From NCBI GenBank assembly GCA_022496205.1, contig WTXD01000012.1, positions 496,001-560,000 of the forward strand: 64,000 bases of DNA. The letters run 5' to 3'. Every line of letters starts with the position of its first letter. Position 1 is the first letter of the stretch. Both the position numbers and the translations under genes were made by a program. The stretch is from Gloeopeniophorella convolvens. Its lineage: Eukaryota; Basidiomycota; Agaricomycetes; Russulales. The notes beneath the pieces were generated by a model. That model saw only the letters and a list, made by a program, of their open reading frames with translations, was not told where the DNA came from and searched no databases. Shown here one piece after another: positions 33,901 to 46,463 of the stretch.

Positions 33901-34085
33901 GGATCAGGCAGCAGATCGTGCTCGATGTCGAGGCGTTTGGGAAGGATGCGGAAGCGCTCGGTGTGGACGTGGACGCGAACGCGAGCTTCAAGACCTTGCA
34001 CGAGATGGCGAACACGCCGCTTAGCGAGGGTGAGTGCTCTCCTCCGCTGGGTCTCTTATCTTCCGTCGGAGCTGACTCAGGCTGA
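30939..34085 (+). CDS. COG2: Conserved oligomeric Golgi complex subunit 2
   Basis: The start ATG is at 30939 (MDLQSPNTTSNTS). The N-terminal COG2 domain is clear: FDVEGFLLSRVHTSLPDLRAEL...LINDDYEAFISLSTDLRGEGTRLERLKWPL. Coiled-coil segments follow (LIQEAIQTKLKKRSSLRDEK). The middle contains the family hallmark RWQLPVYFQLRWKEV. The C-terminal domain includes YVTSMRKQEESLRKFKKK and a charged segment; the last intron (34030-34080, GTGAGT...CTCAG) precedes a final ...SEG and the stop at 34083-34085. About ten introns are present. COG2 belongs to lobe A of the COG tether that directs retrograde vesicles within the Golgi and so affects glycosylation. The gene is tandem to SMD3 with 281 bp between them. 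Confidence 0.92.
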
Positions 34086-35185
34086 TAGATACGTCAACAC
34101 CTTCATGAGGGATATACATATTAGCTCATTCATATCTTTGCGCCGTTGTCGTTCTGCAATGCGTTTCGCTTGGTTTCGTGATATGTCAGGGGCGGGTGAG
34201 CCAAGCGCTGCGCAGTAGCGCGGCTTCTCTTGCGCAGACGAGCCATGCACATGCGCACACGTACACGAGCAGCATAAAGTTGCCTCGGACCTCCGTTATC
34301 GCCTCGTGTTGATATCGCACGCTGTTCAAGTGGAGCAGGGACTGGACGTTCACATAGTCGAAGCCATTGATCCAGTTTCGTGATTTGAGCAGACACGTGG
34401 CAGGTACCGGTAGTTCTAAGCAGCATCAGACGCGATGCTAAATCCTCGAGGCATGAACGCTGTGCAGTAGCAACAATTTGTGGCCGCTTCACAGGCGCAC
34501 AAGTCGCATGCAATGGCGACAAAGTGACGCGGGCGCAGTGACGCCGAAGAAAAAGGGACCCATTCAATCCAATAAGCTTTCAAATAGTCCCCGAGGAGAC
34601 CGCCGGGAGCAGTCGGTTCATCGGCCAGTCTGGTCCGGGATGGTGCAACTTAGTCGTCCACGGGTGCCGAACTGCACGGAAGCCCGGGCTTGTGGAAGTG
34701 GCATAATGGTGCCCAAGTGCCAACTTGCGAAGGTCAAGTGCTGGGATTAAAGAGGAGATGGTACACGGAAGGCCTATTCCGCAGTCGCACATGCTCGTCC
34801 CAAGATGGGTCGATTGAACATGTAACCCGAACAGAGTGTCTAGACTGCCGAATGGCGAACGGCGAACGCTGCCCAGCAATGCTGTTCCAACATCATTGGT
34901 CCAGAAGAGCCTCACGGCGCTCGAGAACAGATCATCATTGCACACAGGTGAGTATGATAGATGGCCAGAACACCAAGAGAATCTAGAGCGGGCCGAGACT
35001 AAGCAGACGTCCCGTGCGTGGACGGACTTTGCGAGAGGCGGTGTGCATCAGCAGCATAAGTGCAGGGATAGTACCTGATCTCCCAAGGTCAACACCTCAA
35101 GAAGCAGTAAATCAAGCGATGAACATACGGAAGTGTGAGCCAATGATCAATTCTGAACAGGGGCCCCCAATCGCCGCGCACAGAA
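34086..35185. other. Convergent intergenic region, 1.1 kb
   Basis: It lies between the 3' ends of COG2 and the SDH assembly factor gene. No open frame with a domain, no tRNA and no inverted-repeat pair was seen. Confidence 0.45.
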
Positions 35186-35536
35186 TCAGAAGTCTGATAC
35201 TCTCCCCTTGAAGCTCCAATCTCCTCCATCGTCTGTCCAGCGGCGAACAGGTTCACGCTTCGGTCCGCCGCGCTCACCGGTTACCGGGTTAACGTCGCCT
35301 TGAAACTCTGGCCGCAGCGGGGCAGGAGCATCTGGATGCACATCGTCCTGTCCCGCTGGCGCGCTTCCTATTGCTCCTGCTTGCCTTTGAAGGGCTTCAA
35401 ACTCGCGCTGCTGCTCCGGGGGAAGTGGGGGTGGCCCAGGGCGATTGATTGGCGGTGGCTTTGATGCCATGAAGCGCGAGAGGACGCGCGCACCGGAACG
35501 ACGCAACGTGGGGCGGATGATGGTCAACGGAAACAT
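35186..35536 (-). CDS. SDH8: Succinate dehydrogenase assembly factor 4
   Basis: A single exon of 116 residues from the ATG at 35536. The N-terminus (MFPLTIIRPTLRRSGARVLSRFM) is Arg-rich without acidic residues, as expected of a mitochondrial targeting sequence. A Pro-rich linker follows. The C-terminus holds the DUF1674 motif: GDVNPVTGERGGPKREPVRR, then DWSFKGRVSDF at the very end. In yeast (Sdh8) and humans (SDHAF4) the protein binds the flavinylated SDHA subunit in the matrix and promotes assembly of complex II. The conserved terminal GRVSDF is intact. It is divergent from the Zn2Cys6 gene at 36080 (543 bp between starts). Confidence 0.93.
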   Translation of the reverse strand: MFPLTIIRPTLRRSGARVLSRFMASKPPPINRPGPPPLPPEQQREFEALQRQAGAIGSAPAGQDDVHPDAPAPLRPEFQGDVNPVTGERGGPKREPVRRWTDDGGDWSFKGRVSDF

Positions 35537-36079
35537 CTGTCGAAGCAGTGCGCGCTAGAGCCCGACGCGACAATGAGATCAGGGACGGTGCGGAATCGGG
35601 AAAAACCGAGGGGCTGCCGAGTCCAGTCAAGAGTCAAGCGAGTTCGGCATGCGGCATATGCTGCGCCTCGCTCAGCGCGGGGGCGAGGATCTAATATCCA
35701 AGGAAGGTGCGTGTGACAGCCGCCGAGCGCGATTCAGGCCTGGGCAGGGAAAAAAAGGTGTGGAAAAATGCGCCGTATGTCCAGATAACTGCAGAGAGAT
35801 TCCCAGAGGGAAGAGTGAGATTGAGCGACGGCACTGCCGCGGAGCCCAAAGACGCTCGAATCGCATTGAGAATGCACCAATTCATGGCCAGGCCCTCTCA
35901 TCGGACGATGCCCAAAAGTACAGCCCGTTTCTTGCTGGCCCGCCTTATTTCATCCCCGAATCCATCGTGTCCACCGCTCGGCCCCCGCCTAGGCACCACC
36001 GCGCCCCGCTCCATCGACGTCACCCAGCGACACCAGGCTCACACCTGCGGCCGCCGCAATTCAAAGCGCGACTAATCTT
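35537..36079. promoter_or_regulatory. Divergent promoter region of SDH8 and a Zn2Cys6 gene
   Basis: Both start codons face outward. Pyrimidine-rich tracts occur just before 36080. No gene is supported inside; open frames here lack domains. Confidence 0.45.
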
Positions 36080-39000
36080 ATGAACTCGTCGGATCCATAC
36101 CTTTCCCTTCCTTCCTCTTCCCCCCATCATGCTCTCCCTCGTCTCTCAACCGCGGCGGTCTCCGACTGGTCCCAATCTTTCCTTGGCGCCTCCAAGAGGC
36201 GCAACGTCGAGCGGGCATGCGACGAGTGTCGACGCCGGAAGACTCGATGCGACGGCCCAAAGATGCCGGACAACGTCTGCACGAATTGCGTGCAGAGCAG
36301 GAAGAAATGCACCTACGTGTTGGTCTCTTCGCGTGCCTGGAATTTAGGGTGGAGCTGACTCGGTTACCTACAGAGAGGCCTCCAAACCTCGAGGTCCTCC
36401 CAAGGCGTACGCCCTACCCCGTCGCTGTCTGCTCGATTGTATGGCTCAGAAACTGCATTCCTAGTTACGTCACCAGCTTGGAAGATAGGGTGGAGAGAAT
36501 GGAGGCATTGTTGAAACGTGTATGTCCCTCATTTGACCAATCCTGTCGCTGTCGATATCAGTGCGTCTTGGGGACGCGTGATCCCTCGTCTTCTGACCTC
36601 CCCGGCCCTGCCCCTCAACGATGACTGATTTTTCTGTTATCCCCCGGCAGCTCCGTCCAGAAATCGATTTCTCCGCTGAGCTCGGCCCACCCGTAGCACG
36701 CGGCTCATGGAAGAACGAGCCCGCCTCGCCTGCCACCCCATTACCTATCGAGGAAAAGACGGCGGCGAACCGATCTCTCGCACGGTACCCCTCACTCCCT
36801 TCCCTCAGATCTCTGGCGCCGTCGCGAAAGCCCTCGTCGACATCCCTCTCCGCTATTTCTGACCGAGAGCATGACACAGCATCTGATGATCTCACTTCGG
36901 ACGAGGAGGGCCCGGGGGAAGAGTTGCTGCAGAAAATGAAGCGGCTCACGCTATTGGACAAGAAGCCCCAGGACAAAGCCAATAGGCTTCTCGATGCCGC
37001 GTTGCGATATCATGGGAGCAGTACTACATTCAAGCTCGTGTCTGCTACCAGAGAGTTACGGTCGCAGTATCTTCTCGAGTCGATGGGTGTTGATTCCGAC
37101 GTCATCGCCGAAGGGCTCAAGAACGTCCGGGGGAATGGGCCCGAGTCCCCTTACTCCTTTGGTGGCCTGCGGAGAGAAGAATACTGGCGCTCCACAGACG
37201 TGAGTGTCCCGCCTTCGTGTGATGACGGCATCTCCCATTTCTGTGTCATTGGACTCCGTGTGGAAGCTCTTGAGCCTGATTTGTCTGATCTACTCATTTT
37301 CAGTGGGAATTGGCCTATGAGGGGGCGCTCCTCTCCGCCCCGACTGTTTTCTCGGGATTGCGTCAACGATGGCCATCCGCGGACCTGGCGGAAGTTCTCA
37401 TAGACCTTTATTTCTTCCATTGTAACAGCATGTTTCCTCTTTTGCACCGACCGACTTTTAGGCGCCACTATGAGGACAAACTGTATGAACGTGATATGTG
37501 GTTCGCTGCCACGTGCATGGGCGTATTTGCCCTCGCAAGTCGCTATATAGACGACCCGCGTGTCCTTTTGGACGAGTTGCCAGATACGCCTTCCGAGGGA
37601 CGCACCGGGCAGCTCCAATGGCAAACGGCTGGGTTCAAATATTACTTCTCGATCACGGGTGAGCAATGCTTGATTACATCCTAACGGCCGCGGTTCTGAG
37701 GCCCTCGTAGGAGTTGAGAAAGAGGGGCGGGCCGTATTGAACGCATCAAGCCTTTTTGAGATACAGACGCTCTGTGTAAGTCCGTGACCTCATCCGTATA
37801 TTCAGTGGCATTGATCCAGGTCATGTGCCCAGCTCATGGCTCAGTTCCAAAGCGACACACGATGGCACCGCAGCGCGTGGTACACCGTTGGCCTTGGAAT
37901 CCGGAAGATGCAAGACATTGGCGCACATAGCAAGCGGTCGTACGCGAAAACGGGTCCAAGCACTGAGAACGAGCTCTGGAAACGTGTGTGGTGGTACCTA
38001 ACCGGCCTTGATCGAATCCAGTGCGCAACACTGGGGCGATCTTGTGCTGTAAAGGAAGAAGAGTGAGCACATCACTGTCGCGTCGACGCAATTGTTTGTG
38101 CTCATGTGATCACTACAGCTTCGATGCGGAGTATCCCCTCGAAGTCGATGACGACTTCTGGGAGAATGAGAACCCGCAACTGGCATTCCAGCAGCCAGCT
38201 GATAAACCTTCGGTGGTCGCAGCATTCAATCTTTGGCTTCGCCTCACAGACTTTGCAGCGCTGGCCATGCATAGCTTTGTAAGCCCCTGATTGCTTGCCT
38301 TCTCAGCTTCTCATTCCCACCATTGCCATAGGATATCATCGAGCGTAACGGTCCTTCTTCAGGCTTGCGGGGAGAGGAAGTCCTAAGTCGATTCAACGAA
38401 AATTTGACGCAGTGGACTGAGACCGTACCAGACTATCGTGCGTAACGACCCAAAGCTCCCCATCGATGACCCTCACATTCGGCAACACGCATTTAGTCAA
38501 ATGGTCCCCCGATATCGAGGATGCTATATTCGCCAATCAATCTGCGACGCTTTATACGACGTACAACCTTGTGACAATCCTCATGCAACGCGCTTTTCTC
38601 CCACCGGCGGTCGCGATGCTTTCCTCTACGCGTGATACGCGGCCAGCACCCTCAGGGCTCACATACGCTCTGAACGCTCGGGCTGTGGCGGTCAACGCTG
38701 CGAAGGCGAGCGTACGAATTTTGAGCGTCGTCCATAGGCGTGCTCTTTCGAATATCCCTTTGCTCCTTCTGGTCGCCGAGGTCGCTGCAGGTACTCTATG
38801 CACCGACGGTTGGATCATCAAGTCTCGTGAGAGAGGTCGTGCCATGCGTGGCGGACAATCCGACCCCATGACCGCTCAAACTGTTGAGGTACATATACAA
38901 GATGTAACGTCGCTCCTGCGGGCTCTGCGATGGGCCGCGCCACGATGGGAAACAGCACAGGAGAAAATGTAGGTCTCTTCCCCGCCCAACCCCACCGGCG

Positions 39001-39762
39001 AATGCCTCTGATCCCCTGCGTAGATCCTTCATCGAGAAGGCTATACCCAACGTAAATCACGACACGAGGCATCGACCAACGACCAGTGCTACTCCCGAGG
39101 TTGGGGGTAGATACTTGCTCAGCTCGGCCAAGTTCCCTCAGCAAGTTCCTATGACACCTATTCGCCCAGATCTATACCAGTCGGGATACCACGCATCGAC
39201 AGATACCATAATCACAGCACCAGGTCCATCTAGACGCCCGCCGTACCCGCAAAGAGAGGATGATGCATGGCTGGCCGACGCGCCGTACCAATTTGTCCAG
39301 TCCCAGCATGCGCATACCCAAGTACAGCTTCGTAAACCTGCCGCGTCCTCTGCGTCTCACCTCCGTGGGAAAGACAACCCTGAACGGCCTCCACGCTCTG
39401 CAGAGGAGCGTACCCGCCCACACGCACCATATTTGGCACTGTCTTCCATACTTCCAACTTTAGGGCAGCCGTATTCAGCGCCCGGAACCGATTACCCTCC
39501 CGAGCTTGCTCACGTGAAGCGAGAACCAGACGCCGACAGTCACATACTTGCTCTGCCACAGCAGAACTGGGCATATGAGATGCAACCATTACCTCAAGAC
39601 CACACGTCTGTACTATCTACGCGTGTGTCCGATATCCTCTTGCTGACATGTTGGTCCAGATGGGAAAATGGCGGGTTCCGAGATGGCCAGCATCATTTGG
39701 CCAGTGCGATACATGGTCAACACGATCCATCGTTGCAAGGTCGCTCTTACCGGACTGCATAA
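36080..39762 (+). CDS. Zn2Cys6 transcription factor with fungal-specific regulatory domain
   Basis: The start is the ATG at 36080 (MNSSDPYLSLPSSS). The binuclear zinc cluster at about residues 46-78 has all six cysteines (CDECRRRKTRC...CTNCVQSRKKC). A linker (EASKPRGPPKA) and a coiled-coil dimerisation helix (YVTSLEDRVERMEALLKRLRP) follow, split by introns. The middle-homology domain includes IDLYFFHCNSMFPLLHRPTFRRHYEDKLYERDMWFAATCMGVFALASRY and continues through several exons to 38,970. A low-complexity Pro/Gln-rich C-terminus may be an activation region. The last intron probably is GTCTGT...GTCCAG (ending at 39658), and the stop is at 39760-39762. Target genes cannot be read from the sequence. 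Internal exon borders are approximate. Confidence 0.85.
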
Positions 39763-40787
39763 GGCCTTAGTCGGTGAATCGATAACCAGGTGGAGGCTAA
39801 GCACTTAAGTCCGTAGCAGACGGCTTGCATGATGGACAGCACTGAGCTCCATGCTAATACTTGCTTGATCTGCCTGGTAATTGTCATACTCCATGCACAC
39901 ATGACTGACACCTGTCTTGTTGGTCAGGTAGACGTGCTCCCTTACCGTTTCGAGCCCCTACATTCTGAGACGTTCTTCATAGACACGGTAGAGAGTTGGT
40001 AAATCCGCTGTCCTCTAGACTTTGCGCACACTTAAAGTAGTAAGCCGGTCCCGGGGGCCTGTCCGCTCGGACTCCAGTTTCATCTTTTCGTACATGAATA
40101 TCACCTACGGAGACGCCTTGCGATTCTTGGAACACACCTCTGTGACTTGGCTGCACAACCGCTCACATACCTCAATATGAATTGGCCAGATATGATCAGC
40201 ATCTCTGCGAGTGAATGGGTCCGAAGCATACCTGTCTGAGGGAATTAGATATCCAACGTCCTCGAAGTGCTGCGTAACAGGCTAGAAGACGGTGGTGTGG
40301 GTTCTCCGGACTCCTGACATGCTCCATGCCTCTCGCGGTTGCATAATTTCCGAACGATACAGTTCTGCGCAGAACGACCCCATTCGATGCCGTGATGGAG
40401 CGCGTTATCTGGTGTACATACCCGCAACAGTCAACTCCGTGCGTGACATCGCGCCCAGAGGGAGGGTGTACTGTATAGTGGCGACCCTGACCCGCGCGAC
40501 GTGAAATCCTTGGCCGCAGCACATTTCCGACGACCACGGGCAGGGGGTAAAAAGGCATACAGCAAGCTCCTACGGACCTTGCTTTATCTGAGTATGGTGC
40601 AGCTGACCGCCTGAAGGAGATACGAGACCATGTGCGGCAGGATTCGGGAGGCGGTGCAATTGTGCGGGCCTCCCTCGACCCCATTCCTACTACAAACAGA
40701 CTCAAATAACACTCGGGTTTCATTCGAACAACCGCACCATCACCGTTGACAGCACGCGCGCCTGGTAAGCCAATCACACAGACACCC
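39763..40787. other. Intergenic region, 1.0 kb
   Basis: It lies between the Zn2Cys6 gene and the pseudouridine synthase gene, both on the plus strand. A 253-codon minus-strand frame (40196-40957) covers much of it and runs antisense into the first exon of the synthase, but has no recognisable domain. Confidence 0.4.
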
Positions 40788-42143
40788 ATGGCTGGTAAGT
40801 ATGGTGCGAAAAAGGCCTTGGGCCAGGCTGGGAGGGCGATCACGTCATCGAACGTCCTGGCCCGTCCGGGAAAGCCGCCGAGTGCATTGTACGTCGACCG
40901 CGGCGTCATCGTCCTGAACAAGCCACCCGGGCTCGTGTCCCAGGGCTCCCTGAACACAAAGGTACTACATCAGTTCTATGCACAGCCTGTGCCGTTCTGA
41001 GAAGCTAGGAGTTGCAGTCAGCAGGACCCTCACGCGCACGCTCCGAGCTCCATTTCGTGATAGACGGTACGCTTCTTGGCCCCATACTCAAAGTCCATTG
41101 GCAGGTCTCCAACCGGCGATACCCCTGCAGGTCTCAGGAGAAAGTACGGAGTTGAGTCAGATCCCTTCCCCGTGCACCGTCTAGACAAGGTACGGGAGTA
41201 CCTCGTTCGAACTTGTCAACGCGGCTTATCATGACTGCGTGGCATCTCAGGGAACAACAGGTGCTCTGATCCTCGCACGCACGATATCCCTCGCTCGGGA
41301 ACTCTCGCAGCAGTTTCGTACACATGCTGTTGAGAAGACCTATCTTGCCCTGGTTCGCGGCGGTGCCAAGACCTTTCCAACGAAGGAAGGGCTGATTTCG
41401 GGCGCGCTGAGCTTCGAGAATGGCCGTGTGCGCATCGGCGCAGAGACCGAGCCAGGAAGCAAGCCTGCACGAACAGCGTGGGAGGTCCTCGCTTCCTCGG
41501 TCAGTCCAATTGATCAGAACGAGGGCAACCCTGGGTTCAGAGTTCAGCGGCTGATGATGATGCGCGATGCCCCGCCGCGCGCTACATGCAGGACGTAGCG
41601 CCTCTGTCGCTTCTGCGCCTGCACCTGCACACCGGACTGAAGCATCAGCTGCGCGTGCACATGGCCCACGTTCTAAAAGGTTCGTGTCCGCTCAATGCCC
41701 CTGCGACATGCACGCATTGATCGTTCCGTGCTCGTGTGGTAGCGCCAGTTCTTGGCGACGGCTTCTACGGCAGTGCCGTGCCCGCCGAGCAGATCTTGGC
41801 GCGTTCACGCGTCCCGGCGGACCGACTCTTTCTGCACTCTTCGTCAATCTCCTTCTGGGTACGCATGCGCGCCTGTTCCTCTGCACGCTGGCGCCTTCTT
41901 GGCAGCTGTGGATAGGAACTGACAGTCTCGTAGCGGTACAGGCGCGAGGGGCCCCGCAAGCGCTTTCGTCTGACGGTCACGGCCCCACTTCCGGCGGACT
42001 TCACTGTGATATGCCGTGACATGCGCATGCAATTGCCCGAGGATGCGGTACGAGGCGGTGTCTTTGTTGATGGGGTGCGCATTGAGGGAGAGGAAATACC
42101 GGATGTGGAGGGACGGTGGCTGGGGGAGCCGTCGTCTAGCTGA
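40788..42143 (+). CDS. RluA-family pseudouridine synthase, probably mitochondrial
   Basis: The start is the ATG at 40788 (MAGKYGAKKALGQAGRAITSS); the N-terminus is basic and lacks acidic residues, like a mitochondrial presequence. The family motifs are in order: LYVDRGVIVLNKPPGLVSQG, the catalytic-loop motif PVHRLDK (about 41167-41188, with the catalytic Asp) followed after an intron by GTTGALILAR, EKTYLALVRG, and LRLHLHTGLKHQLRVHMAH. The last exon reads RYRREGPRKRFRLTV... and ends GRWLGEPSSS with the stop at 42141-42143. These enzymes isomerise uridine in rRNA or tRNA. It most resembles the RPUSD4/mitochondrial group by layout, but the target RNA is inference. It converges on the GLTSCR1-domain gene 195 bp away. 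Confidence 0.88.
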
Positions 42144-42337
42144 AGACGGGCCAGGATGCAGGACGGGCCTGGTACAGTCTCGACACCACTGCGAAGAGAA
42201 CCGCGATCGCCCCAAGATCGTACATCTGATTGCAATAATAGCCTTCTGATTTACAGTACAAGCAATACTCGAGGATAAGTATAAACAGAATATGGTAAAG
42301 GCTATGGGACAGTTCAGACCGCATTGTTCTATCAATG

Positions 42338-43912
42338 TCATGCTTTTCCATCTTTTCCGTCTTTGTTTTGGGTGTAAGTTGCCACTTTACTATGCTCTGG
42401 GTCGGTTAGAGGGGTTGCCGTTGTTGTCGGTGCTTCCGCTGCCTGCCCCACATTGTAGGGGTATGTATACGGGGCACCCACTTGCGCATGAGGTGGGGCT
42501 TCGACGGCGCTTGCGCTACCAGAACTGCGCATGATTGAGTTCAGCAAGAGTGCTAACCCGCTCATTTGAGCGGCCTGGAGCAGCGAGACATTGATCTCGA
42601 GGTGGAGCATGGCTCCGTTGGCCGACGCTCCGCGTATGACTGCCGGAGGCGTAGGTGTTTCAGGCGTTAGAGACTGTGCCATGACGGGAATAATGCCTAA
42701 CGCATGCAGGGTTGGCATCGAGGCCAAAGGAAGTTGGACAGGTATCGCGCCAGATATTGCCGAAGTCGACGCCGTGGTTGCAGAGGCTGGCGTAGAAGGC
42801 GTAGAAGTCGCTGGTGATGTCGCAGGAGCCGCAGATACAGGGCTAGTTGTAGGGGTCGAGACAGCAGAAGCAGGTTTGACGGTGGGCGTGGGGGCGGCAG
42901 GAGCAGGCGGGACATATTGCGTGATGGTCGAACTAAGGGGGACAGAGTAAGGATATCCTTGGGCAGGGGATGGGGCGCCCCCGTATGTTTGGGCGTAGGG
43001 GTAATGGTAGGTGCGGTAGTGGTGTGCATAGACGGGAGCAGCGGGGGTGTAGTAATTTGTCCGTTGTGGGAGCGCAGCCAGACGCTGCAGGCGCGTAACG
43101 CGTTCGAGTTCTGCCTTCGCAGTCCGGAGTTCCGAGGCCAACGCGGAATGCTCCGAGCGCTCTATGTCTAAGACTTGTCGTTCGAGGTAGTACGCTTGGT
43201 CGTCGCGGGCGGCACGCTGTGACTGTTGAGCAGACGGCCAAAACAAGTGGCAAGAACGTACCTTGCCGGATTTTGTCCGAGCGCGCCGAAAGCGCTCCTC
43301 CAGCGCACGGCGACGTTTGAAACATTCCAGAGCAAATCTAGTTTCTGATGAACCGTGAGCGAGGGAGAAAGACATGACTTGCGCTGCGGATAAATGCACC
43401 TGCAAGCTCGCTTTGAAGAATCTCCGTTTCAGTGGCCCTGGCTTTGCCTTTGCCTGCCTTCAAAAGATCTTCCATTGGGTGTTGAAAGACATGATATGGA
43501 AGCAGGCGGTCAACAACGTCCCCAGTATCACGGAAAGGCGTCTCGACATCTGGCAAAAGTACAGAGAGATGATCGGATATCAGACGCGCAGAGACTCTGC
43601 AGAGGGGTAGGGACATTAGTCGTCGCGCGCAACGGCGGGGGTTCTTGAGACGCACTTTGAGGATACCCGTGTAGCAGCAGCCTCCTCGTCAGCGGTCAGG
43701 ACTACTATGGGAGGCCGACGTCGATGTATTCGAGTTGGTGATGGCGGGAAAAGAATTTCGGGTAGCGCAGATGTGCTAGTCGATGCTACGGATTGCACGG
43801 GTGGAACGGGCGCCGGTGTGGTGTGCAAAGGTGAGGGTACATGGCTCTGGGCAGGTTCTGGTGTCGATGTAGAAGGAGATTGAGGAAGAGAGAGCTGAGG
43901 TGTTTTCGACAT
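42338..43912 (-). CDS. GLTSCR1-domain protein
   Basis: The start is the ATG at 43912 (MSKTPQLSLPQSPST). After a Ser/Pro/Thr-rich N-terminus, the conserved GLTSCR1 region begins: DVVDRLLPYHVFQHPMEDLL, KGKARATETEI, then, past an intron, FALECFKRRRALEERFRRARTKSGK. A coiled coil (QAYYLERQVLDIERSEHSALASELRTAKAELERV) follows and then a long Pro/Ala/Thr/Ser-rich tail ending QNKDGKDGKA. In animals GLTSCR1 (BICRA) is a subunit of the BRD9-containing SWI/SNF complex, and the conserved region mediates assembly. A role in chromatin remodelling here is inferred from that domain. At least three introns are present. Confidence 0.82.
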
Positions 43913-44121
43913 CGTTTGCCGTAGACTCGTCCTTTTGGCAGTGGAAAACCTCGTGACCGCGAGAACCAGCGCAATTCTTGACTTGAGGGCAGGCACAACC
44001 ACATAATTTCACATCACACGCGGTGTGGGTCAAAGATGGGAGAAACCCCGAAAATAAATTATCCTGGCATGCAACGGACGATTACAGTGCCCGAGACCAA
44101 GACAACCATCGCCGATGGCGA

Positions 44122-46463
44122 CTATCCCTCTACCGACATCTCCTGCTTGACTTCTATGTCCTCGTCCTGCAGTTCGCCCGCCTCCTTCCTAGCCAAAACA
44201 GATCGCACCCTCTTCAATAACTCTGCTGCCTGATCCGCGTCCTCAGAGTTACTCGGCGCAACCTCCTCTAGGCAGTTCTTGGCGAGTTGAAGGTCACCAC
44301 CACCCCAGAGGCAGTGATATCGAGCGACATAGAGAGCGGAGCGAGCATACTCCGCCACCGGCTTTGCTGCATTAGTCATAATATCAGCATATGGAAGAGA
44401 AGGAGAGAAACAATAGTACACATCGCACGGGAGACATCGATAACCCGCCGGTGGTAAGCGGCCGCATCCGGGTGTTCCTCGAGCTCGTCGTGTAGCTTGG
44501 CCAGTTTAAGAGTGATAGCAATCTCGTTGGCATCAGCGCCAAGGAGCGCTCGTTTCAAACACTCGATAGCTTCGCGCAGTCTCCCCATTTCGTGATAACT
44601 GGCGCCCTGCGCCTGCCATAGCCGAACGTCGTATGGGCTGTGCGCCCAGCCTTGTGAGTTGCAACTAGTCGAGGGGGGTCACGACAGCGTACCGGAGAGC
44701 CGTGGCATGCTGATAATAATGTAGGGCATATTGATGCATGTTGAGGAGCTCGTAGGCCTGTCCTAGACCGTACCAGGCACGATAGTCTTTCCTGTTGACA
44801 TCCACAGCACGGCGATACGCCTCGATCGCCGCGTGTGAATTCTTCATCTCTACATACTCATGGCCCATCAGCGTCCAGGCGGACAGGTAAGTCCGGTCGA
44901 GCTGCGTAGCTCGCCGGAAATACCGTATAGCCTTCTCATGCTCGGCCCTCAGCGAGTAGTAATTGCCTGTTCGTCGCCCCGGGTGCCATAAGCGCCATTG
45001 GTCATGACGGGCAGGGGGAAAACATGACTCACCGACGAGGCAGCATACCTCTGGTCGGTCTTTGTCCAGGGCGAGAAAGTCATGTGCGAGTTTGGACAGC
45101 GTCAGACGGTTTTCAGTAACATATAGGATATTGGAGTAGACGTCGATGTCATCGATCCTGCAGGGATCGATCTTCAGAATATTCTCGAACTGCTGTTCAG
45201 CAGCGGAGAAGTCTGGTGGTGGATATGAACACCAGGCTGGAAATGGAGAGGTCAGAGGAGATGAGTCACCGTGAAGATGATACAGGACATTCGCCCGGAG
45301 GCTCATGATCCAAAGGCTTCTTGGGAAATTATCCGGACCTAAGAGGCGATCGCATAGGCCGAGCTCGTTCTCGGAGGGCTGGTGGAGCGTATTGAGGGTG
45401 CGTATCTGGAACATATGGACAAGTGGGTGGGTCGCCGGGATGGGCATGAGTGGAAGCAGAGAAAATAGCTGGGAAGGGTCATGAGTGAGTCGGAGAGAGA
45501 TTGAGGGTACAAAGCGCCCACTTCTTCGCCATCGTTGATGAGGTTGCTAAGGAGGTCCCACGCGGACCAGTTCCAAAGATATCGCTGGAGGGAGCGCAGA
45601 GTGCACTCGATAGCTTCCTCTCTCCGATTGAGGCGATAGAGCAGGAGGCCGCGACTGAATGTTTATATTGAGCACTGGAAAGAGGGGGCGGCGGAAAAGA
45701 CCATACAGGAAGAATATCCAAGGGTCAGTCGTGTTCTGGAACCCCGTGGCCGTCTCATATAGCCTCAGAAGGGATGTGTTCGCAGGAACGGCGGGCTGGT
45801 TTCGGTCCACTTCACACACACAAATCATTACCACTGCTAGGGCTGGTTCATTGAATACTCCACTTACTGTCGAGCTTATTCCAGTCCCTAAGGGCAGTCT
45901 TCTCGCTGGCCTTCCGTGCTCGTCTTTATTCTATCCGAGTCGGCACAAGCTGACTTATGACATACCAAATACTGGCTATAGAGCCACAAGAATTTTCCCC
46001 TCGCGCTCGCGCATGCGCTCAGAGTATGTGCCGCGCGCGCGAATTCGCGGGTACTGAAGTTGGCCATACCGGCAGCAAGAATATCTTCTTCGTCAAGCTC
46101 GAGCGCAAGCTCTTCTTGGGACATGGTCGAGTCCACAGCGCTCGCGAGAGGTGCATTCGGATGGGATAGAGGGAGCGAGGGTGGCGGTTGCGAGGCGCCA
46201 GCAGACGGCCCGCTTCGCGCGGGGGTCGACAACACGAACAGAGCGTCTTGGCGAGCGCGTCGCTTGGCGGGCGGCACCGCTGCGAGAAGCTCAGCTGCCC
46301 TGCAAACGACAACTGAAATCAGATTAACGCGGATGACACCGATTGGTCCAGCGTGCCATTTGGATGCGTGCTGCAGGCCCCGAGTCGCACAATCCCTGAC
46401 AGCCCTGCGGAGGCTTTCGACCATGTCCGCGTCCATTGTAATGGCTGTGGAGGCCATGTCCAT
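44122..46463 (-). CDS. CDC23: Anaphase-promoting complex subunit Cdc23/Apc8
   Basis: The start is the ATG at 46463 (MDMASTAITMDADMVESLRRAV). The N-terminal Apc8 domain includes LLAAVPPAKRRAR and a helix with the CANFSTREFARAAHTL-like repeat. The C-terminal half is a run of TPR repeats: FSAAEQQFENILKIDPCRIDDIDVYSNILYV, NYYSLRAEHEKAIRYFRRATQLDR, SAWTLMGHEYVEMKNSHAAIEAYRRAV and AWYGLGQAYELLNMHQYALHYYQHATAL. These are the most conserved part of the family. The protein ends with an acidic stretch (EAGELQDEDIEVKQEMSVEG) and stops at 44122. It is a scaffold subunit of the APC/C ubiquitin ligase that drives anaphase and mitotic exit. The gene has many short introns. Confidence 0.94.
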
